Source: Culturomica massiliensis | GTDB lineage: Bacteria > Bacteroidota > Bacteroidia > Bacteroidales > Marinifilaceae | Direction of reading: 5' to 3' | DNA: 64,000 nt | Assembly: GCF_900091655.1 (NCBI RefSeq) | Contig: NZ_LT594621.1 | Coordinates: forward strand, 248,001-312,000 | Shown: positions 61,609 to 64,000 of the stretch, piece after piece | Layout: every line of letters begins with the position of its first letter | How positions within the stretch are numbered: position 1 is the first letter of the stretch | Translations under genes and position numbers: made by a program | The notes under the pieces: model-generated | What the model was told of the DNA's origin: nothing | What the model saw: only the letters and a program-made list of their open reading frames with translations | The model's database searches: none

Positions 61609-64000
61609 ATGCGTGAGCTTATACGGAAGGAGTTAAAGGGTTTTTTTGCCTCGTTGTCGGGGTATGTCGTATTGTGTTTTTTCCTGGTAGCGAACGGTTT
61701 GTTTCTTTGGGTAATTCCCGGAATGTACAACATTCCCGGAAGCGGCCTGGCCGATCTTCAACCTTTCTTTTCACTGGCTCCCGTATTGTATTTGTTTCTG
61801 GTACCCGTACTCTGTATGCGTTTGTTTGCAGAGGAAAAAAGAACGGGTACGCTGGAATTATTGCTTACCCGTCCGGTTTCCGTTCTCCGGATTGTAACCG
61901 CTAAATATTTATCCGGCTTTTTACTGGTCTTGTTTTCAATATTGCCGACCCTGATATATCCGCTCAGTTTGTGGTTCTTGGCACAGCCGGAAGGACATAT
62001 CGACGTCGGTGGAATTATGGGGTCCTATATCGGCCTTGTGTTTTTGTCCGGTATGTATGTTGCTGCGAGCGTATGGGCTTCTTCGGTAACGGAAAACCAA
62101 ATCGTGGCTTTTTTATACGGATTGGTATTGTCCTTCCTATTGTTGTCCGGATTCGATTTTCTGAGTGATTTACCCGCATTGTCCGAATTTCAGAACTTTA
62201 TATTGAAACTGGGTGTAAATTACCATTATGAACCGATGTCCCGGGGGGTAATTGCGTTGGAAGACGTTACCTATTTTCTGACTGTCATTGCTTTTTTTAT
62301 ATGGCTTACGGTACGGAAATATCACGGTGCCCGAAAATGGAAAGCGGTTTATGTACTACCGGCATTGCTGTTGCTGAATGTAGCCGCTGTTCATCTGTAT
62401 ATACGGGCCGATATTACAGACGATAAACGTTATACCTTGTCTGAAAATACCCGTCAACTGCTCAAAAATTTAGACCGGGGGATCGGTGTGGATATTTTTC
62501 TGGCAGGAAATCTGCCTCCCGGCATGCAGAAGTTACAATACGCTACGACCCGTATGCTGGAAGAATTCCGGCGTATTACGGGGAATAAACTGCGCTATTC
62601 GGTGACGAATCCGGCAGAGATACAGGATAAGGAAGAACAGAAACAACTGGTTCGTTATCTTGCCGAACGGGGGATTATGCCGGTAAACCTCAGCCGGACG
62701 ACGGAGGACGAGACCCTTTCCCAGCAATTTATCTTTCCCGGTTTGCTGGTGTATGACGATTCGACGGAAGTCAGTCTCAGTTTGTTGCAAAACGTTCCGG
62801 GATATGCGGCAGAAGAGAATATCAACCATTCTATCGAAGCTTTGGAATATGAATTGACCAAGGCCTTGCGTCTGGTGACACGTAAAGAGAAAAAAGCCGT
62901 GGCCTTCCTGACCGGTCACGGGGAATTACCTTATAAGGAGGTTGAGGATATAGCACGGACATTGGCTTATTACTACCGGGTCGACTTTGTGAGTCCCGAT
63001 ACCCTGGCTGCCGATTTATCGTATTACCGGGCATTGATTATTGCCGGACCGACAAAGGAATTTCCGGAGAAAGATAAATACATCCTGGATCAGTATGTGA
63101 TGAATGGTGGGCGTATATTGTGGTGTATCGATGAGGTGGATGTTAATCACGATGTATTGAAAGAGCAGGAAACGACTTATGCCGTGTACCGGCCTCTCCA
63201 TATTGAGGATATGCTGTTTAAATACGGGGTGCGGATCAATCCCGACATTTTACTGGATGGGAATTGTGTGTTGGTGCCTGTAGTGACGGGTATGCATGGG
63301 AATACGCCGGAATATAGTCCGGCTCCCTGGTATTTTTCTCCTTTGCTGATACCCCAAAGAAATGCGGTGACTGCCGGTATACAGCCGGTACGTGTCGATT
63401 ATGCCAATACGATAGACACGGTAGGCGGAAAAGAAGGGTTGAAAAAAAGTGTGTTGCTTGCCTCTTCCCGCTATGCTGCTGCAATGAAAACACCCTGTCC
63501 GGTGTCCTTGTCCATCACGGAAGAAAAGATGACGGAGGATCGGTTCAATAAGCGCTATCTGCCCGTCGCCGTGATGCTGGAAGGCGGTTTCGAATCCGTA
63601 TACCGTTATGGACGGCGGTTCGGAGATGCCGTAAAAGCTGAATTTAAGCCGGAAAGCGGTTATAACCGGATGATTGTAATTGCCGATGCTGATGTTTTGC
63701 GAAATAAGGTATACGGGACGGGGGAGAATGCCCGTACAATTCCGTTGGGCTATGACGAATACAGTGGCCGCGTATACGGTAACCGTGATTTTATATTGAA
63801 TTGCATCAATACCCTTTGTGACGATGAAGGGTGGATGGCTCTGCGGGGACGTAACCTTTCTCTCTATCTTTTGGATAAAACCCGTTTAAAGGGGGAACGT
63901 ACCTATTGGGAGATGTTGAATTTATTGCTGCCTCTCGGTTTGGTACTGATGGGTGGGGGTATTTTCTGGTTCGTCAGGAAACGAAAATACGGGCGTATCT
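61609..64000 (+). CDS. GldF-GldG fusion: ABC-2 permease joined to Gldg/IFT52-like domain (3' end outside window)
   Basis: From ATG 61609 one frame stays open for 797 codons to the window edge. Residues about 1-240 are GldF: IRKELKGFFASLSGYVVLC, then FEEKRTGTLELLLTRPVS-like text (here LFAEEKRTGTLELLLTRPVS) and six or so membrane helices. Residues about 245-790 are GldG: a membrane helix, then DITDDKRYTLSENTRQLLKN, a periplasmic domain with FLTGHGELPYKEVEDIA, and a final helix near LLLPLGLVLMGGGIFWF. In Flavobacterium GldF and GldG are separate proteins of the GldFGA ABC transporter; here they are one chain with no frameshift. It is 9 bp after the DnaQ-like gene. Confidence 0.88.
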   Translation, partial: MRELIRKELKGFFASLSGYVVLCFFLVANGLFLWVIPGMYNIPGSGLADLQPFFSLAPVLYLFLVPVLCMRLFAEEKRTGTLELLLTRPVSVLRIVTAKYLSGFLLVLFSILPTLIYPLSLWFLAQPEGHIDVGGIMGSYIGLVFLSGMYVAASVWASSVTENQIVAFLYGLVLSFLLLSGFDFLSDLPALSEFQNFILKLGVNYHYEPMSRGVIALEDVTYFLTVIAFFIWLTVRKYHGARKWKAVYVLPALLLLNVAAVHLYIRADITDDKRYTLSENTRQLLKNLDRGIGVDIFLAGNLPPGMQKLQYATTRMLEEFRRITGNKLRYSVTNPAEIQDKEEQKQLVRYLAERGIMPVNLSRTTEDETLSQQFIFPGLLVYDDSTEVSLSLLQNVPGYAAEENINHSIEALEYELTKALRLVTRKEKKAVAFLTGHGELPYKEVEDIARTLAYYYRVDFVSPDTLAADLSYYRALIIAGPTKEFPEKDKYILDQYVMNGGRILWCIDEVDVNHDVLKEQETTYAVYRPLHIEDMLFKYGVRINPDILLDGNCVLVPVVTGMHGNTPEYSPAPWYFSPLLIPQRNAVTAGIQPVRVDYANTIDTVGGKEGLKKSVLLASSRYAAAMKTPCPVSLSITEEKMTEDRFNKRYLPVAVMLEGGFESVYRYGRRFGDAVKAEFKPESGYNRMIVIADADVLRNKVYGTGENARTIPLGYDEYSGRVYGNRDFILNCINTLCDDEGWMALRGRNLSLYLLDKTRLKGERTYWEMLNLLLPLGLVLMGGGIFWFVRKRKYGRI

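Overview
The window looks like chromosomal DNA of an anaerobic gut Bacteroidales, most likely family Odoribacteraceae (Odoribacter/Butyricimonas-like). The grounds are: Bacteroidetes-type -7 boxes (TAnnTTTG) in front of many genes, a type IX secretion (T9SS)/gliding locus (gldKLMN, gldJ, porP, and a gldF-gldG fusion), a Na+-pumping methylmalonyl-CoA decarboxylase operon, and host-glycan hydrolases (GH20, GH29, sialate O-acetylesterase). The family assignment is inference; there is no 16S gene here.

Layout. 1-8.9 kb: housekeeping and transport genes (FabK/nitronate monooxygenase-like flavoenzyme, MFS carrier, rubrerythrin, RluA-type pseudouridine synthase, a small hypothetical, an HsmA-like membrane protein, RidA, Na+/alanine symporter, TetR regulator), then tRNA-Pro(TGG). 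9.5-19.8 kb: a tight three-gene unit with a 2379-residue Ig-repeat surface protein carrying a type B T9SS sorting domain, and two large related lipoproteins. 20.2-31.8 kb: T9SS core gldK-gldL-gldM-gldN, a GH16-fold protein whose catalytic residues are replaced, gldJ, two related AraC-type regulators around a small unknown gene, a bactofilin overlapping porP/sprF, and a DUF4252-like secreted protein. Two 20-bp direct repeats precede the bactofilin-porP promoter and look like regulator sites.

32-38.6 kb: fimbrillin-like lipoprotein, a thioredoxin-fold exported protein, and a GH20 hexosaminidase plus SGNH/sialate-esterase pair facing the topoisomerase IV genes. 38.8-43.9 kb: parE-parC-aroK, with aroK cut short at its 3' end. 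43.9-46.2 kb: an accessory patch on the opposite strand (isolated GH20 N-terminal domain, 448-residue unknown, ankyrin protein) that seems to have broken aroK. 46.6-50.5 kb: lipoprotein nitroreductase, TIGR02757 protein, mnmD, threonine aldolase, DoxX protein. 50.5-55.2 kb: mce-mmdA-delta-biotin carrier-beta, which converts (R)-methylmalonyl-CoA to propionyl-CoA while exporting Na+ (propionate formation from succinate). 55.7-64 kb: alpha-L-fucosidase, aminopeptidase P, DNA polymerase III beta clamp, a DnaQ-like exonuclease, and a GldF-GldG fusion running off the right edge.

The most noteworthy region is 9.5-31.8 kb. It combines the T9SS motor and outer-membrane ring genes with a putative giant substrate, two unknown lipoproteins, a pseudo-GH16 protein, dedicated AraC-type regulators and a bactofilin, and may be one enlarged secretion/adhesion system.
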